A DNA stretch of 52,912 bases from NCBI GenBank assembly GCA_022764165.1, contig JALERM010000023.1, positions 1 to 52,912 on the forward strand. The letters run 5' to 3'. The stretch is from Eubacterium sp. (GTDB taxonomy: Bacteria > Bacillota > Clostridia > Lachnospirales > Lachnospiraceae). The notes under the pieces were generated by a model, which saw only the letters and a list, made by a program, of their open reading frames with translations, was not told the origin of the DNA and did not search any database. The position numbers were made by a program, and so were the translations under genes. Of this stretch, positions 1 through 8,485 are shown piece after piece (within the stretch, counting starts at the first letter, position 1; each line of letters opens with the position of its first letter).

Positions 1-326
1 ACCAGATCGTTCAGAAGATCTACGGCGGAAAGAAAGTAGTCCTGACAGCAAATGCTCAGAAACAGGCAAAACAGCTGGAAGCACTGGGATTTGGAAACTG
101 CCCGATCTGTGTAGCCAAGACACAGTATAGCCTGACAGACGACCAGACCAAACTGGGAGCTCCGACAGACTTCGAAGTAACCGTACGTAACCTGAAGATT
201 TCTGCAGGTGCAGGCTTCATCGTAGCCCTGACCGGTGAGATCATGACCATGCCTGGACTGCCGAAAGTACCGGCTGCAGAGAAAATCGATGTAGACGAGA
301 ACGGAAAGATCACAGGACTGTTCTAA
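1..326 (+). CDS. fhs: Formate--tetrahydrofolate ligase, C-terminal part
   Basis: Partial gene cut by the left window edge; the reading frame has its first whole codon at base 3 and runs 107 codons to TAA. The enzyme joins formate to tetrahydrofolate using ATP to give 10-formyl-THF, the entry step of the methyl branch of the Wood-Ljungdahl pathway and of one-carbon supply. The visible part reads QIVQKIYGG, then [15 protein letters not shown], then [18 protein letters not shown] and a terminal [21 protein letters not shown], which is the characteristic end of this roughly 556-residue family. fchA and folD follow on the same strand and carry out the next two steps, which supports the call strongly. 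A 250-base hairpin-rich spacer separates it from fchA. Confidence 0.95.
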   Translation, partial: QIVQKIYGGKKVVLTANAQKQAKQLEALGFGNCPICVAKTQYSLTDDQTKLGAPTDFEVTVRNLKISAGAGFIVALTGEIMTMPGLPKVPAAEKIDVDENGKITGLF

Positions 327-349
327 ATTTAATCTTGAAAGAAGATAAT

Positions 350-509
350 ACTCCCACCTCTATAGGTGGCGAGTTACGACAATTTAGTCTTGGTGGGAGT
401 CCAATCTCCTTCCAAGATAAAGCCTCCGGCGGATTGCAGAGGTGCGCAGATGTATCGTGTCATGCAAAGCATGACGCGCACCTCGCAGCAAGTACGCTGA
501 GGCGTACTT
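350..509 (+). repeat. Three successive hairpins in the fhs-fchA spacer
   Basis: The 250-base spacer between fhs and fchA contains several inverted repeats. ACTCCCACC (350-358) can pair with GGTGGGAGT (392-400), or its CCACCT part (354-359) can pair locally with AGGTGG (364-369), so two structures compete. GAGGTGCGC (439-447) pairs with GCGCACCTC (476-484), enclosing GTCATGC (459-465) / GCATGAC (469-475). AAGTACGC (490-497) pairs with GCGTACTT (502-509) around a TGAG loop. No open reading frame is evident. It could be a remnant of a small palindromic mobile element or a structured leader controlling fchA-folD; the sequence does not decide. Confidence 0.6.
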
Positions 510-518
510 GAATTAAAT

Positions 519-553
519 TGCCCCGGGGAGTTTTACATTTTCCCCGGGGAAAT
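519..553 (+). repeat. CCCCGGGG double-palindrome hairpin, copy 1
   Basis: CCCCGGGGA (521-529) and TCCCCGGGG (541-549) form an inverted repeat around GTTTTACATTT. Each arm is itself palindromic. It lies 25 bases before the fchA start and just upstream of its ribosome binding site. The same element occurs in reverse orientation at 2081-2119 after folD, and a longer perfect version sits at 16276-16318. It has no T-run on the + strand, so it is not a standard terminator here. Confidence 0.75.
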
Positions 554-576
554 CTTGATAAAGGAGAATTGTAACA

Positions 577-1206
577 ATGGGATTTTCAACCGTACCATGT
601 AATGAATTTGTTGAAGTGCTGGCTTCTAAAGCTCCGGTACCGGGCGGCGGCGGAGCATCTGCTCTGGTTGGCGCAATCGGAACCGCTCTGGGCAATATGG
701 TAGGCAGCCTTACCGTAGGTAAGAAAAAATATGCAGATGTAGAAGCAGAAATGTGGGAGCTGAAAGCAAAGTCTGACAAGCTGCAGGCAGAACTTCTTCG
801 TCTGATTGAGAGAGATGCAGAGGTATTTGAGCCTCTTTCCAAAGCATATGGCATGCCGCGGGCAACAGAAGAAGAAAAAGCAGAGAAAGCAAGAGTGATG
901 GAAATCGTGCTGAAAGATGCATGTTCTGTACCGATGGAAATCATGGAAAAATGCTGTGAGGCCATTGACATTATCGTAGAATTCGCTGCAAAAGGTTCTG
1001 CCCTGGCAATCAGTGATGCCGGCGTGGGTGTGGCATTCTGTAAAGCAGCACTGAAAGGTGCCAGCCTGAATGTATATATCAATACCAAATCCATGCAGAA
1101 CAGAGAGTATGCAGAAGAACTGAATGCAAAATGTGACGCAATGCTGGAAAAATACACCAAAATCGCAGATGAAGTATTTGACAGTGTCCTGGGCAGACTG
1201 AAATAA
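577..1206 (+). CDS. fchA: Methenyltetrahydrofolate cyclohydrolase (FchA type)
   Basis: A 209-residue protein of the formiminotransferase-cyclodeaminase domain family; stand-alone versions in acetogens interconvert 10-formyl-THF and 5,10-methenyl-THF. The N-terminus has the family's glycine-rich loop VPGGGGAS (residues 21-28) followed by a long helical protein with LTVGKKKYADVEAEM. The ATG is preceded by AAGGAG at a normal distance. It sits between fhs and folD, exactly the order of the reactions, and only 14 bases separate it from folD, so the two are surely cotranscribed. The family could in principle act on formiminoglutamate-derived folates, but no histidine-degradation gene is nearby, so the acetogenic or one-carbon role is preferred. 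Confidence 0.93.
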   Translation: MGFSTVPCNEFVEVLASKAPVPGGGGASALVGAIGTALGNMVGSLTVGKKKYADVEAEMWELKAKSDKLQAELLRLIERDAEVFEPLSKAYGMPRATEEEKAEKARVMEIVLKDACSVPMEIMEKCCEAIDIIVEFAAKGSALAISDAGVGVAFCKAALKGASLNVYINTKSMQNREYAEELNAKCDAMLEKYTKIADEVFDSVLGRLK

Positions 1207-1220
1207 GGAGGAACAACAAA

Positions 1221-2072
1221 ATGGCAAAACAGTTATTAGGAAAAGAAGTAACCGCAGCACTGAATGAAAGAATCAAAGCCAATGTAGCTGCTTTAAAAGA
1301 AAAAGGAATCAATCCTACTCTGGGAATTATCCGTGTAGGTGAGAACGGAAGCGATATTTCTTATGAAAGAGGAGCTACCAAACGCTGCGAGACTCTCGGT
1401 GTAGAATGCGTAAAATTCCTCCTTCCGGAAGATGTTTCACAGGAAGAACTTCTGGAAACAATCGATAAAGTAAATAAAGACGACAGCATTCATGGCGTAC
1501 TTTTATTCCGTCCGCTTCCAAAACATCTGAATCAGTCAGTAATTGAAAATGCACTGGATCCTGCAAAAGACGTTGATTGTATGACTGACGGCTCCATGAG
1601 CGGCGTATTTACCGGAAAACAGGTAGGTTTCCCACCATGTACACCACAGGCGTGTATGGAAATTCTGGACTACTACGGAATTGACTGCACAGGTAAAAAA
1701 GCAGTTGTGATCGGACGAAGCCTTGTTGTAGGAAAACCGGCAGCAATGATGCTTGTTAAGAAAAATGCAACAGTTACCATTTGCCATACAAAGACAGTTG
1801 ATATGCCGTCTGTAGTAAAAGAGGCTGATATTGTCATCGTAGCCGCAGGCCGTGCAGGTGTTGTAGGTGCAGAATACGTAAGCGAAGGACAGACCATCAT
1901 CGATGTAGGAATCAATGTTAACGCAGAAGGCAAACTTTGCGGAGACGTAGATTATGCAGCAGTAGAGCCGATTGTTGATGCTATCACACCGGTACCCGGC
2001 GGAGTGGGAAGCGTAACCACATCCGTATTGGTTGGACATGTTGTAGAAGCAGCAATGAGAAAATATCTCTAA
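1221..2072 (+). CDS. folD: Methylene-THF dehydrogenase of FolD family, possibly without cyclohydrolase activity
   Basis: A 283-residue FolD-family protein that oxidises or reduces 5,10-methylene-THF / methenyl-THF with a nicotinamide cofactor. The catalytic Tyr48 and Lys54 are present (SYERGATK), Asp119 is present in KDVDC, and the dinucleotide-binding loop is GRSLVVGKPAAMML (165-178). The usual VQLPLP stretch reads LLFRPLP, so the glutamine equivalent to E. coli Gln98 is Phe96. In the human homologue that glutamine is needed for the cyclohydrolase step. With a dedicated FchA 14 bases upstream, this FolD may work only as a dehydrogenase (inference). The start follows AAGGAGG. Confidence 0.94.
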   Translation: MAKQLLGKEVTAALNERIKANVAALKEKGINPTLGIIRVGENGSDISYERGATKRCETLGVECVKFLLPEDVSQEELLETIDKVNKDDSIHGVLLFRPLPKHLNQSVIENALDPAKDVDCMTDGSMSGVFTGKQVGFPPCTPQACMEILDYYGIDCTGKKAVVIGRSLVVGKPAAMMLVKKNATVTICHTKTVDMPSVVKEADIVIVAAGRAGVVGAEYVSEGQTIIDVGINVNAEGKLCGDVDYAAVEPIVDAITPVPGGVGSVTTSVLVGHVVEAAMRKYL

Positions 2073-2080
2073 AAATTTTT

Positions 2081-2119
2081 ATTTGCCCCGGGGAAAATGT
2101 AAAAATCCCCGGGGCAAAT
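2081..2119. repeat. CCCCGGGG hairpin, copy 2 (reverse orientation)
   Basis: ATTTGCCCCGGGGA (2081-2094) and TCCCCGGGGCAAAT (2106-2119) make a 14-base-pair perfect stem with an 11-base loop AAATGTAAAAA. That loop is the near reverse complement of the loop of copy 1, so copies 1 and 2 face each other across fchA-folD. It starts 8 bases after the folD stop and could end transcription, although the trailing sequence is not T-rich on the + strand. Confidence 0.75.
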
Positions 2120-2121
2120 GC

Positions 2122-2149
2122 TTGAAAAAATTTGTTTTTCTGTTACAAT
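2122..2149 (+). promoter_or_regulatory. Promoter of gpmI
   Basis: TTGAAA (2122-2127) and TACAAT (2144-2149) are spaced by 16 bases. The untranslated leader of about 80 bases contains a small GC-rich inverted repeat around GTCCGGC and GGCGGGAC before the GAGGAGG ribosome binding site of gpmI. Confidence 0.6.
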
Positions 2150-2238
2150 AGATGTAGTGCAACTTTGTATAAGAATGTGCCAGATGATGAATGTCCGGCC
2201 TTTGAGCGGCGGGACGTGTATATTTAGAGGAGGAAATC

Positions 2239-3777
2239 ATGAGTAAAAAACCAACCGTTTTGATGATTTTAGATGGATATGGATTGAATGATACCTGCGA
2301 AGCCAATGCAGTATGCGAGGCAAAGACTCCGGTGATGGATCAGCTCAAATCCCAGTGTCCTTTTGTAAAAGGAAATGCCAGTGGTATGGCCGTAGGTCTT
2401 CCCGAAGGGCAGATGGGAAACTCTGAGGTAGGACATCTGAACATGGGTGCAGGTCGTATTGTATATCAGGAGCTTACCAGAATTACCAAAGAGATTCAGG
2501 ATGGAGATTTCTTTAAAAATGAAGCACTGCTGAAAGCAGTAAAAAATGCAAAAGACAATCATTCATCCCTTCATTTTATGGGACTTCTTTCTGATGGTGG
2601 TGTTCACAGCCATAACACTCATCTGTATGGTCTGCTGGAACTGGCTAAAAAAGAAGGACTGGAAAAAGTTTATGTGCATTGCTTCCTGGACGGACGTGAT
2701 ACACCGCCGGCTTCCGGAAAGAGCTTTATCGAAGCCCTGCAGGCAAAGATGAAAGAAATCGGAGTGGGCGAGATTGGTGTTGTTTCCGGTCGTTACTATG
2801 CAATGGACAGAGATAACCGCTGGGATCGTGTAGAGCTGGCATATAATGCTCTGACAAAAGGTATCGGCGTAAAAGGTACTGATGCAGCTGAGGCTGTTCA
2901 GGCATCTTATGATGATGACAAGACAGACGAATTTGTACTTCCGACTGTTATTGAAAAAGACGGAAAACCGGTAACAACCATTCAGGATAAAGACTCTGTC
3001 GTATTCTTTAACTTCCGTCCTGACCGTGCCCGTGAAATCACAAGAGCATTCTGTGACGATGCTTTCAAAGGATTTGAAAGAGAAAAGAGACTGGATCTGA
3101 CTTATGTATGCTTTACCGATTACGATGAGACGATTCCGAACAAGATCGTAGCTTTCCACAAACAGGAGATTAAGAATACATTTGGTGAATATCTTGCAGC
3201 TCATAATATGACACAGGCACGTATCGCCGAGACTGAAAAATATGCTCATGTAACTTTCTTCTTCAACGGTGGTATTGAAGAACCTAACAAAGGAGAGGAC
3301 AGAATCCTTGTTAAATCCCCGAAAGTTGCTACTTATGATCTGAAACCGGAGATGAGTGCATACGAAGTATGTGACAAGCTGGTAGATGCAATCAAGTCTG
3401 ACAAATATGACGTGATCATCATTAACTTTGCAAATCCGGATATGGTAGGACATACCGGTGTGGAAGATGCAGCAATCAAAGCTGTAGAAGCTGTTGATGA
3501 GTGTGTGGGAAGAGCCGTAGAGGCAATCAAGGAAGTAAACGGACAGATGTTTATCTGTGCTGACCATGGTAATGCAGAACAGCTGGTAGACTACGAGACC
3601 GGCGAGCCATTTACCGCACACACAACCAATCCGGTACCGTTTATCCTTGTAAATGCAGACCCTGCATACAAACTGAGAGAAGGCGGATGCCTGGCAGACA
3701 TCATCCCGACCCTGATTGAACTGATGGGAATGGAACAGCCGGCAGAAATGACAGGAAAATCACTGCTGATCAAATAA
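2239..3777 (+). CDS. gpmI: 2,3-bisphosphoglycerate-independent phosphoglycerate mutase
   Basis: A 512-residue, full-length cofactor-independent mutase that converts 3-phosphoglycerate to 2-phosphoglycerate in the cytosol, using two Mn ions. The alkaline-phosphatase-type N-terminus VLMILDGYGLN carries metal ligand Asp12, and the catalytic serine is Ser62 in GQMGNSEVGHLNMGAGR. The second metal-site block is seen as NFANPDMVGHTG and ICADHGNAEQL near residues 395-445. It has its own promoter and a strong GAGGAGG site. eno, the next glycolytic step, follows after a terminator, so the two enzymes are neighbours but probably separately transcribed. Confidence 0.98.
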   Translation: MSKKPTVLMILDGYGLNDTCEANAVCEAKTPVMDQLKSQCPFVKGNASGMAVGLPEGQMGNSEVGHLNMGAGRIVYQELTRITKEIQDGDFFKNEALLKAVKNAKDNHSSLHFMGLLSDGGVHSHNTHLYGLLELAKKEGLEKVYVHCFLDGRDTPPASGKSFIEALQAKMKEIGVGEIGVVSGRYYAMDRDNRWDRVELAYNALTKGIGVKGTDAAEAVQASYDDDKTDEFVLPTVIEKDGKPVTTIQDKDSVVFFNFRPDRAREITRAFCDDAFKGFEREKRLDLTYVCFTDYDETIPNKIVAFHKQEIKNTFGEYLAAHNMTQARIAETEKYAHVTFFFNGGIEEPNKGEDRILVKSPKVATYDLKPEMSAYEVCDKLVDAIKSDKYDVIIINFANPDMVGHTGVEDAAIKAVEAVDECVGRAVEAIKEVNGQMFICADHGNAEQLVDYETGEPFTAHTTNPVPFILVNADPAYKLREGGCLADIIPTLIELMGMEQPAEMTGKSLLIK

Positions 3778-3791
3778 AAAAAGAAACAAAG

Positions 3792-3829
3792 CCCTGGGAA
3801 ATACACATAGTAATTCTCAGGGTTTTATT
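3792..3829 (+). terminator. Terminator after gpmI
   Basis: AAGCCCTGGGAA pairs with TTCTCAGGGTT across ATACACATAGTAA, with one G-T pair, and is followed by TTTTATTT. It ends the gpmI transcript before the separately expressed eno. Confidence 0.75.
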
Positions 3830-3896
3830 TAAGTATATTTTCTCAGTTTTGTCCCATACTATCTGTTGTAAAAGTATATTTTAATGGAGGTACTGT

Positions 3897-5243
3897 ATGT
3901 ACAGGTATTTACCGATTCGCCGTGTTTACGCCAGAGAAGTCCTTGACTCCAGAGGTAATCCTACTGTCGAGGTGGAGGTTACGGTAGGGGAAGGGGTTAT
4001 GGGGATAGAAGGTTATACGGGAAGGGCGATGGTTCCCTCCGGGGCTTCTACAGGAAAATACGAGGCAGTTGAACTGCGGGATGGACAGGAGCGCTATGGC
4101 GGCCTGGGGGTACAGCAGGCAGTAAAGAATGTAAATACAAGGCTGGCAGATAGAATTGTTGGTGAAAATGTTTTGAACCAGTCGTATATTGATCGGATTC
4201 TTCAGGAGGAAGATGGCACGGACAACAAAAGCAGTCTGGGGGCTAATGCTACTCTTGGGGTTTCGCTTGCGGCGGCCCGTGCGGCGGCACAGGCACTGAG
4301 GATACCGCTTTTTCAGTATCTGGGGGGAGTTCACAGTAAAAGAATGCCTGTGCCCATGATGAATATCATCAATGGAGCAAAACATGCCGATAATACCCTG
4401 GATTTTCAGGAATTTATGATTATGCCCACAGGTGCCTGCTGTTTTCAGGAGGGACTTCGCATGTGTGCAGAAGTGTATCAGCGATTGAAGATAATCCTGA
4501 AGCACAGAGAACTTTCCATATCGGTTGGAGATGAGGGTGGATTTGCTCCCAATCTGAAAAGTGCACAGGAGGCATTGGATCTGATGAGTGAGGCGGTCCG
4601 AATGGCAGGTTATGAGCCGGGAAAGGACATGGTATTTGCACTGGATGCAGCTGCCAGCGAACTCTTTGATGAGGATACAGGAAAATACTATTTCCCCGGG
4701 GAAAGTAAAATGGCGGGGGAAGAGATTTATCGAACATCAGAAGAAATGATAGAATTATATGACGCACTGATCAGTCAGTATCCGATTGTATCTATTGAAG
4801 ATGGACTGCAGGAAGAGGACTGGGAAGGCTGGGTGTCCATGACGAAAAAACTGGGAGAGCGTGTGCAGCTTGTAGGAGATGACCTTTTTGTAACCAATCC
4901 CAAAAGACTGAATTGCGGACTGCGCCTCCATGCAGCCAACAGTATACTGATTAAAGTAAATCAGATCGGTACTCTGACTGAGGCAATGGATGCCGTCTGT
5001 GAGGCTCAGCATCATGGATATACTGCGGTGATTTCTCATCGTTCCGGAGAGACAGAAGATACGTTTATCGCTGATCTTGCAGTGGCCTGTAATGCCGGGC
5101 AGATTAAAACAGGTGCACCTTGCCGGACGGAAAGAACAAGCAAATACAACCAGCTTCTTCGCATAGAAGAATACCTGGGACAGGTGGCTGAATATGAAAA
5201 TCCGTTCGAAATAAAATACGGTGAAAGAGAAGAAAAATGTTGA
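3897..5243 (+). CDS. eno: Enolase
   Basis: A 448-residue phosphopyruvate hydratase that turns 2-phosphoglycerate into phosphoenolpyruvate. All landmarks are present: [18 protein letters not shown] near the start, [18 protein letters not shown] (47-63), the acid residue Glu213 in [10 protein letters not shown], metal ligands Asp250, Glu301 and Asp328, catalytic Lys353 in [10 protein letters not shown], and SHRSGETED (380-388). The length is a little above the usual 430 because of a longer N-terminus and a charged C-terminal tail. The ATG is 6 bases after GGAGG. No strong promoter is obvious in the gap after gpmI, although TATATT at 3875-3880 is a possible -10. Confidence 0.98.
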   Translation: MYRYLPIRRVYAREVLDSRGNPTVEVEVTVGEGVMGIEGYTGRAMVPSGASTGKYEAVELRDGQERYGGLGVQQAVKNVNTRLADRIVGENVLNQSYIDRILQEEDGTDNKSSLGANATLGVSLAAARAAAQALRIPLFQYLGGVHSKRMPVPMMNIINGAKHADNTLDFQEFMIMPTGACCFQEGLRMCAEVYQRLKIILKHRELSISVGDEGGFAPNLKSAQEALDLMSEAVRMAGYEPGKDMVFALDAAASELFDEDTGKYYFPGESKMAGEEIYRTSEEMIELYDALISQYPIVSIEDGLQEEDWEGWVSMTKKLGERVQLVGDDLFVTNPKRLNCGLRLHAANSILIKVNQIGTLTEAMDAVCEAQHHGYTAVISHRSGETEDTFIADLAVACNAGQIKTGAPCRTERTSKYNQLLRIEEYLGQVAEYENPFEIKYGEREEKC

Positions 5244-5268
5244 AATATTCCAATCCCTATGGTACAAT
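5240..5268 (+). promoter_or_regulatory. Promoter of secG (and perhaps rnr-smpB)
   Basis: TTGAAA (5240-5245), a 17-base spacer and TACAAT (5263-5268). The -35 overlaps the last codons of eno. It is the only strong promoter seen before secG. Confidence 0.7.
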
Positions 5269-5297
5269 AATTTAGGTTGACCATGGGAGGTGTAATG

Positions 5298-5534
5298 ATG
5301 GAAATTTTGCGTATAGTATTAACAATAATCTTTGTTATTGATTGTATAGGTCTGACAGTTGTCGTTTTGATGCAGGAAGGTAAACAGAAAGGTCTTGGTG
5401 CCATTTCCGGTATGGCAGATACGTACTGGGGACGTAATAAAGGTCGTTCTATGGAAGGAAAGTTAGTATTGGCAACAAAGACCATGGCGGTTCTGTTTAT
5501 GGTACTTGCTGTTGTTTTAAATATGAATTTCTAA
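5298..5534 (+). CDS. secG: Preprotein translocase subunit SecG
   Basis: A 78-residue membrane protein of the SecYEG channel. Two hydrophobic segments (about residues 4-23 and 57-76) flank the conserved loop VLMQEGKQKGLGAISGMADTYWGRNKGRSMEGKL, whose QEGKQKGLGAISG-type sequence is diagnostic of SecG. Two adjacent ATG codons are possible (5295 and 5298); the second is 7 bases from GGAGG and is preferred. It heads a gene set with rnr and smpB that is common in Firmicutes, although a terminator follows it. Confidence 0.92.
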   Translation: MEILRIVLTIIFVIDCIGLTVVVLMQEGKQKGLGAISGMADTYWGRNKGRSMEGKLVLATKTMAVLFMVLAVVLNMNF

Positions 5535-5564
5535 GTACTGAGTATTATAAAGCCTTTGACAAAG

Positions 5565-5596
5565 CACTCCTGTAGATGAATACAGGAGTGTTTTTA
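5565..5596 (+). terminator. Terminator after secG
   Basis: CACTCCTGTA (5565-5574) and TACAGGAGTG (5581-5590) form a 10-base-pair stem with loop GATGAA and a following TTTTT. Read-through may still feed rnr, for which no separate strong promoter is seen. Confidence 0.85.
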
Positions 5597-5600
5597 TCTT

Positions 5601-5712
5601 GTAGGAAAGTCCTCCGACTTTCCGGCAAGATTAACCCTCCGGGCAGGATCGCACTGCGGCGGTAAGGAATATGTTGCTGAAAGCAACCCGCCGCAGGCGG
5701 AGAATCCTGCAA
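5601..5712. repeat. GC-rich palindromic repeat between secG and rnr
   Basis: Two nested palindromes fill the gap. GGAAAGT and ACTTTCC enclose CCTCCG near 5604-5623. A longer imperfect hairpin follows, with outer arms GCAGGAT and ATCCTGC, middle arms GCGGCGG and CCGCCGC, and inner arms GTTGC and GCAAC (about 5645-5710). It contains no gene. It resembles the GC-rich dispersed hairpins that occur in intergenic spaces of Lachnospiraceae (impression, not searched). The downstream GAAAGAAGATAA word also occurs at 337-348 beside the fchA leader. Confidence 0.6.
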
Positions 5713-5744
5713 AATTTGAAAGAAGATAAATCAGAAAGGTAAAC

Positions 5745-7886
5745 ATGAATAAAAAACAGTTAAAAAACAGGAAAAAACTGATATTGGAATTTGTATCTCA
5801 TAAGGATTATCATCCCATGAGAGCAAAAGATATAGCCATGCTGCTTCAGATTCCGAAAGGAAAGAGACAGGATCTGTTTTATGTCCTTGATGAGCTGGAG
5901 GCAGAAGGTAAGATCTGTGTCCGTAAGGGAAAGTATGAAAAAGTGAGAGCCTCAGTGGAAGTAAAAGAAGAGCAGCTGCTGGAGGGAACATTTATAGCTA
6001 ACTCGCGGGGATTTGGTTTTGTCGAGGTGGAAGGTCAGGAGGAAGATGTTTTTATCCAGGAAGAGGATACCATGTATGCATTTCATCAGGACCGGGTACA
6101 GATTCGTCTGAAGCCGGAGAAAAACGGAAGCCGCCGGGAAGGTGTTGTGGTTCAGATTCTGGGACATGGAATCACAGAAGTGGTCGGAACATTTGAAAAG
6201 AGCCAGAATTATGGATTTGTTATTCCCGATAATGCAAAAGTGCAGAGTGATATTTTTATTCCGAAGGAGCATACACAGGGTGCTGCTGATGGAGCTAAGG
6301 TGGTGGCGAAAATTACCACATACGGCGGAAAGAACAAGAATCCTGAGGGACGGATTCAGGAAATTCTGGGAGAATCCGGACAGCCCGGTATTGATGTGCT
6401 TTCCATTGCCAGGTCCTATGAACTCCCTATGGATTTTCCGGTTAAAGCGATGAATCAGGCAGAACGTATACCGGATGGAGTGATTGAAGGAGATTTTCAG
6501 GGGCGTATGGATCTTCGTGACTGGACGGTTGTGACGATTGACGGGGAAGATGCCAAGGATCTGGATGATGGTATTTCTCTGACCAAAGAAGGAAATATTT
6601 ATCATCTGGGTGTACATATTGCAGATGTCAGCAATTATGTACAGGCGGGAAGTGCCCTGGATCGTGAGGCTTTAAAGAGAGGAACCAGTGTATATCTGGT
6701 AGACCGTGTCATACCCATGCTGCCGCCCCGTCTTTCCAATGGGATTTGTTCCCTGAATCAGGGAGTGGATCGTCTCACCCTCAGCTGTCTGATGGACATC
6801 GACAGCAGCGGAAAAATGATCAGCCATACAATTGCTGAGACGGTAATCTGCGTCAATCGAAGAATGACTTACACAGCAGTGAAGGGTATTCTGGAAGGTG
6901 ATAAAGAACTGCGCAGAGAGTATCAGGAGCTGGTTCCTCTGTTCCATCACATGAAAGATCTTTCTGCCCTGCTGAGAAAAAACAGAACCCGGAGAGGTTC
7001 CATTGACTTTGATTTCCCGGAAAGTAAGGTATATCTGGATGAGATGGGAAGACCAGTGGAAATCCGGGCATGTGAGCAGAATGTGGCAACCCGGATTATC
7101 GAGGATTTTATGCTTCTGGCAAATGAGACCGTTGCCAAAGAGTATTGTGAGCGGGAGATTCCTTTCGTTTATCGGACCCATGAGAATCCGGATCCGGACA
7201 AGATGGAAAAGGTCCTGACATTTATCCGTAATCAGCAGATACCGGTGAGAAAATCCCATGAAGAAATCACACCGCTGGAGATTCAGGAGATTCTTCATTC
7301 TATCGAAGGGGAACCTGCGGAACCACTGATCAGCCGTCTGCTGCTTCGTTCTATGAAGCAGGCCAGATATACCACAGGATGCAGCGGACATTTTGGACTG
7401 GCAGCTAAGCATTACTGTCATTTTACATCACCGATCCGTCGTTATCCGGATCTTCAGATTCATCGGATTATTAAAGATACGATTCGGGGAAGAATGAATG
7501 ATGAGAAGAAAATGTTTTATGCACATATTCTGGAGGATGTGTCTCTGAAGTCCAGTATGCTGGAGCGAAGGGCAGAGGAAGTGGAACGGGAAACTGTGAA
7601 GCTGAAAAAAGCAGAATATATGGAACAGAATATTGGCAGACAGTATCAGGGAGTAATATCCGGTGTTACAGGATGGGGATTGTATGTGGAATTACCCAAT
7701 ACGGTAGAAGGGCTGGTACGTGTCAGCAGCATGATGGATGATTATTATGAATTTGACGAGCAAAACTATTGTCTGAGAGGACAGGATTTTGGGAAGACCT
7801 ATCATCTGGGGGATACCGTTCGGATTCAAGTGATAGGAGTTGATATGAATACAAAAAGTATTGACTTTTGTATCATTCCGTCATAG
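5745..7886 (+). CDS. rnr: Ribonuclease R
   Basis: A 713-residue 3'-to-5' exoribonuclease of the RNB family. Domains in order: N-terminal helix-turn-helix-like region (about 1-65), two cold-shock OB folds (about 80-210, with [23 protein letters not shown] and the second copy [16 protein letters not shown]), the RNB catalytic core with the metal-binding acids in [11 protein letters not shown] (266-275), and a C-terminal S1 RNA-binding domain starting near [20 protein letters not shown]. It degrades structured RNA and, with SmpB and tmRNA encoded just downstream, removes defective mRNAs on stalled ribosomes. The start follows AAAGG. The stop is 24 bases before smpB. Confidence 0.97.
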   Translation: MNKKQLKNRKKLILEFVSHKDYHPMRAKDIAMLLQIPKGKRQDLFYVLDELEAEGKICVRKGKYEKVRASVEVKEEQLLEGTFIANSRGFGFVEVEGQEEDVFIQEEDTMYAFHQDRVQIRLKPEKNGSRREGVVVQILGHGITEVVGTFEKSQNYGFVIPDNAKVQSDIFIPKEHTQGAADGAKVVAKITTYGGKNKNPEGRIQEILGESGQPGIDVLSIARSYELPMDFPVKAMNQAERIPDGVIEGDFQGRMDLRDWTVVTIDGEDAKDLDDGISLTKEGNIYHLGVHIADVSNYVQAGSALDREALKRGTSVYLVDRVIPMLPPRLSNGICSLNQGVDRLTLSCLMDIDSSGKMISHTIAETVICVNRRMTYTAVKGILEGDKELRREYQELVPLFHHMKDLSALLRKNRTRRGSIDFDFPESKVYLDEMGRPVEIRACEQNVATRIIEDFMLLANETVAKEYCEREIPFVYRTHENPDPDKMEKVLTFIRNQQIPVRKSHEEITPLEIQEILHSIEGEPAEPLISRLLLRSMKQARYTTGCSGHFGLAAKHYCHFTSPIRRYPDLQIHRIIKDTIRGRMNDEKKMFYAHILEDVSLKSSMLERRAEEVERETVKLKKAEYMEQNIGRQYQGVISGVTGWGLYVELPNTVEGLVRVSSMMDDYYEFDEQNYCLRGQDFGKTYHLGDTVRIQVIGVDMNTKSIDFCIIPS

Positions 7887-7909
7887 AAGCAGGAAAGGGA
7901 GGAAATGTT

Positions 7910-8380
7910 ATGGCGAAAGAAAAAGGCAGCCGCCTGATCGCAAACAATAAAAAGGCATATCACGATTATTTTATCGAGGATCATATTGAGGCCGGGATTG
8001 AGCTGTGCGGTACAGAGGTAAAATCTCTCCGCATGGGCAAGTGCAGTATCAAGGAATCTTTTATCCGGATTGAACATGAAGAAGTGTTTATTTATGGAAT
8101 GCACATCAGTCCTTATGAAAAAGGAAATATTTTCAATAAAGACCCGCTGAGAGTGAAGAAGCTGCTGCTTCATAAATATGAAATCCGCAAATTGAAAGGG
8201 AAGATTGCTGAGAAGGGCTATACCCTGGTACCGCTGCAGGTTTACTTCAGCAACAGCCTGGTAAAGGTGGAAATCGGTCTGGCAAAAGGTAAAAAACTGT
8301 TTGATAAGAGACAGGACATTGCAAAGAAAGACCAGCGCAGGGAAGCAGAACGTGATTTCAAGGTGAGAAATCTTCAGTAA
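7910..8380 (+). CDS. smpB: SsrA-binding protein SmpB
   Basis: A 156-residue protein that binds tmRNA and delivers it to stalled ribosomes. The family marks are clear: [33 protein letters not shown] near residues 9-42, [20 protein letters not shown], and a basic C-terminal tail ending [20 protein letters not shown] that inserts into the mRNA channel. A longer frame is open upstream, but the ATG at 7910 follows GGGAGG at the right distance and gives the canonical [13 protein letters not shown] start. It sits between rnr and ssrA, its functional partners. Confidence 0.97.
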   Translation: MAKEKGSRLIANNKKAYHDYFIEDHIEAGIELCGTEVKSLRMGKCSIKESFIRIEHEEVFIYGMHISPYEKGNIFNKDPLRVKKLLLHKYEIRKLKGKIAEKGYTLVPLQVYFSNSLVKVEIGLAKGKKLFDKRQDIAKKDQRREAERDFKVRNLQ

Positions 8381-8400
8381 AAGGAATTGCAAAACAGTAC

Positions 8401-8429
8401 TTGACATTTGGAGTATTTGCATATATACT
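8401..8429 (+). promoter_or_regulatory. Promoter of ssrA
   Basis: A consensus TTGACA (8401-8406), 17 bases, then TATACT (8424-8429). It lies immediately after smpB, giving tmRNA its own strong transcription start about 50 bases before the mature 5' end. Confidence 0.8.
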
Positions 8430-8485
8430 ATAATAGATTTAAAAGTCTGTGTACAGAGATTTCTCTGAAAACCATACAATTCTTC

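Noticed and set aside
327-576. CRISPR-like array in the fhs-fchA spacer
   Set aside because: The repeats are inverted pairs forming single hairpins, not regularly spaced direct repeats, and no cas gene is present.
4690-4706. A TTTCCCCGGGGAAA word followed by GTAAAA inside eno, like half of the CCCCGGGG hairpins
   Set aside because: It lies within well-conserved coding sequence for YYFPGESK and has no second arm, so chance is the simplest explanation.
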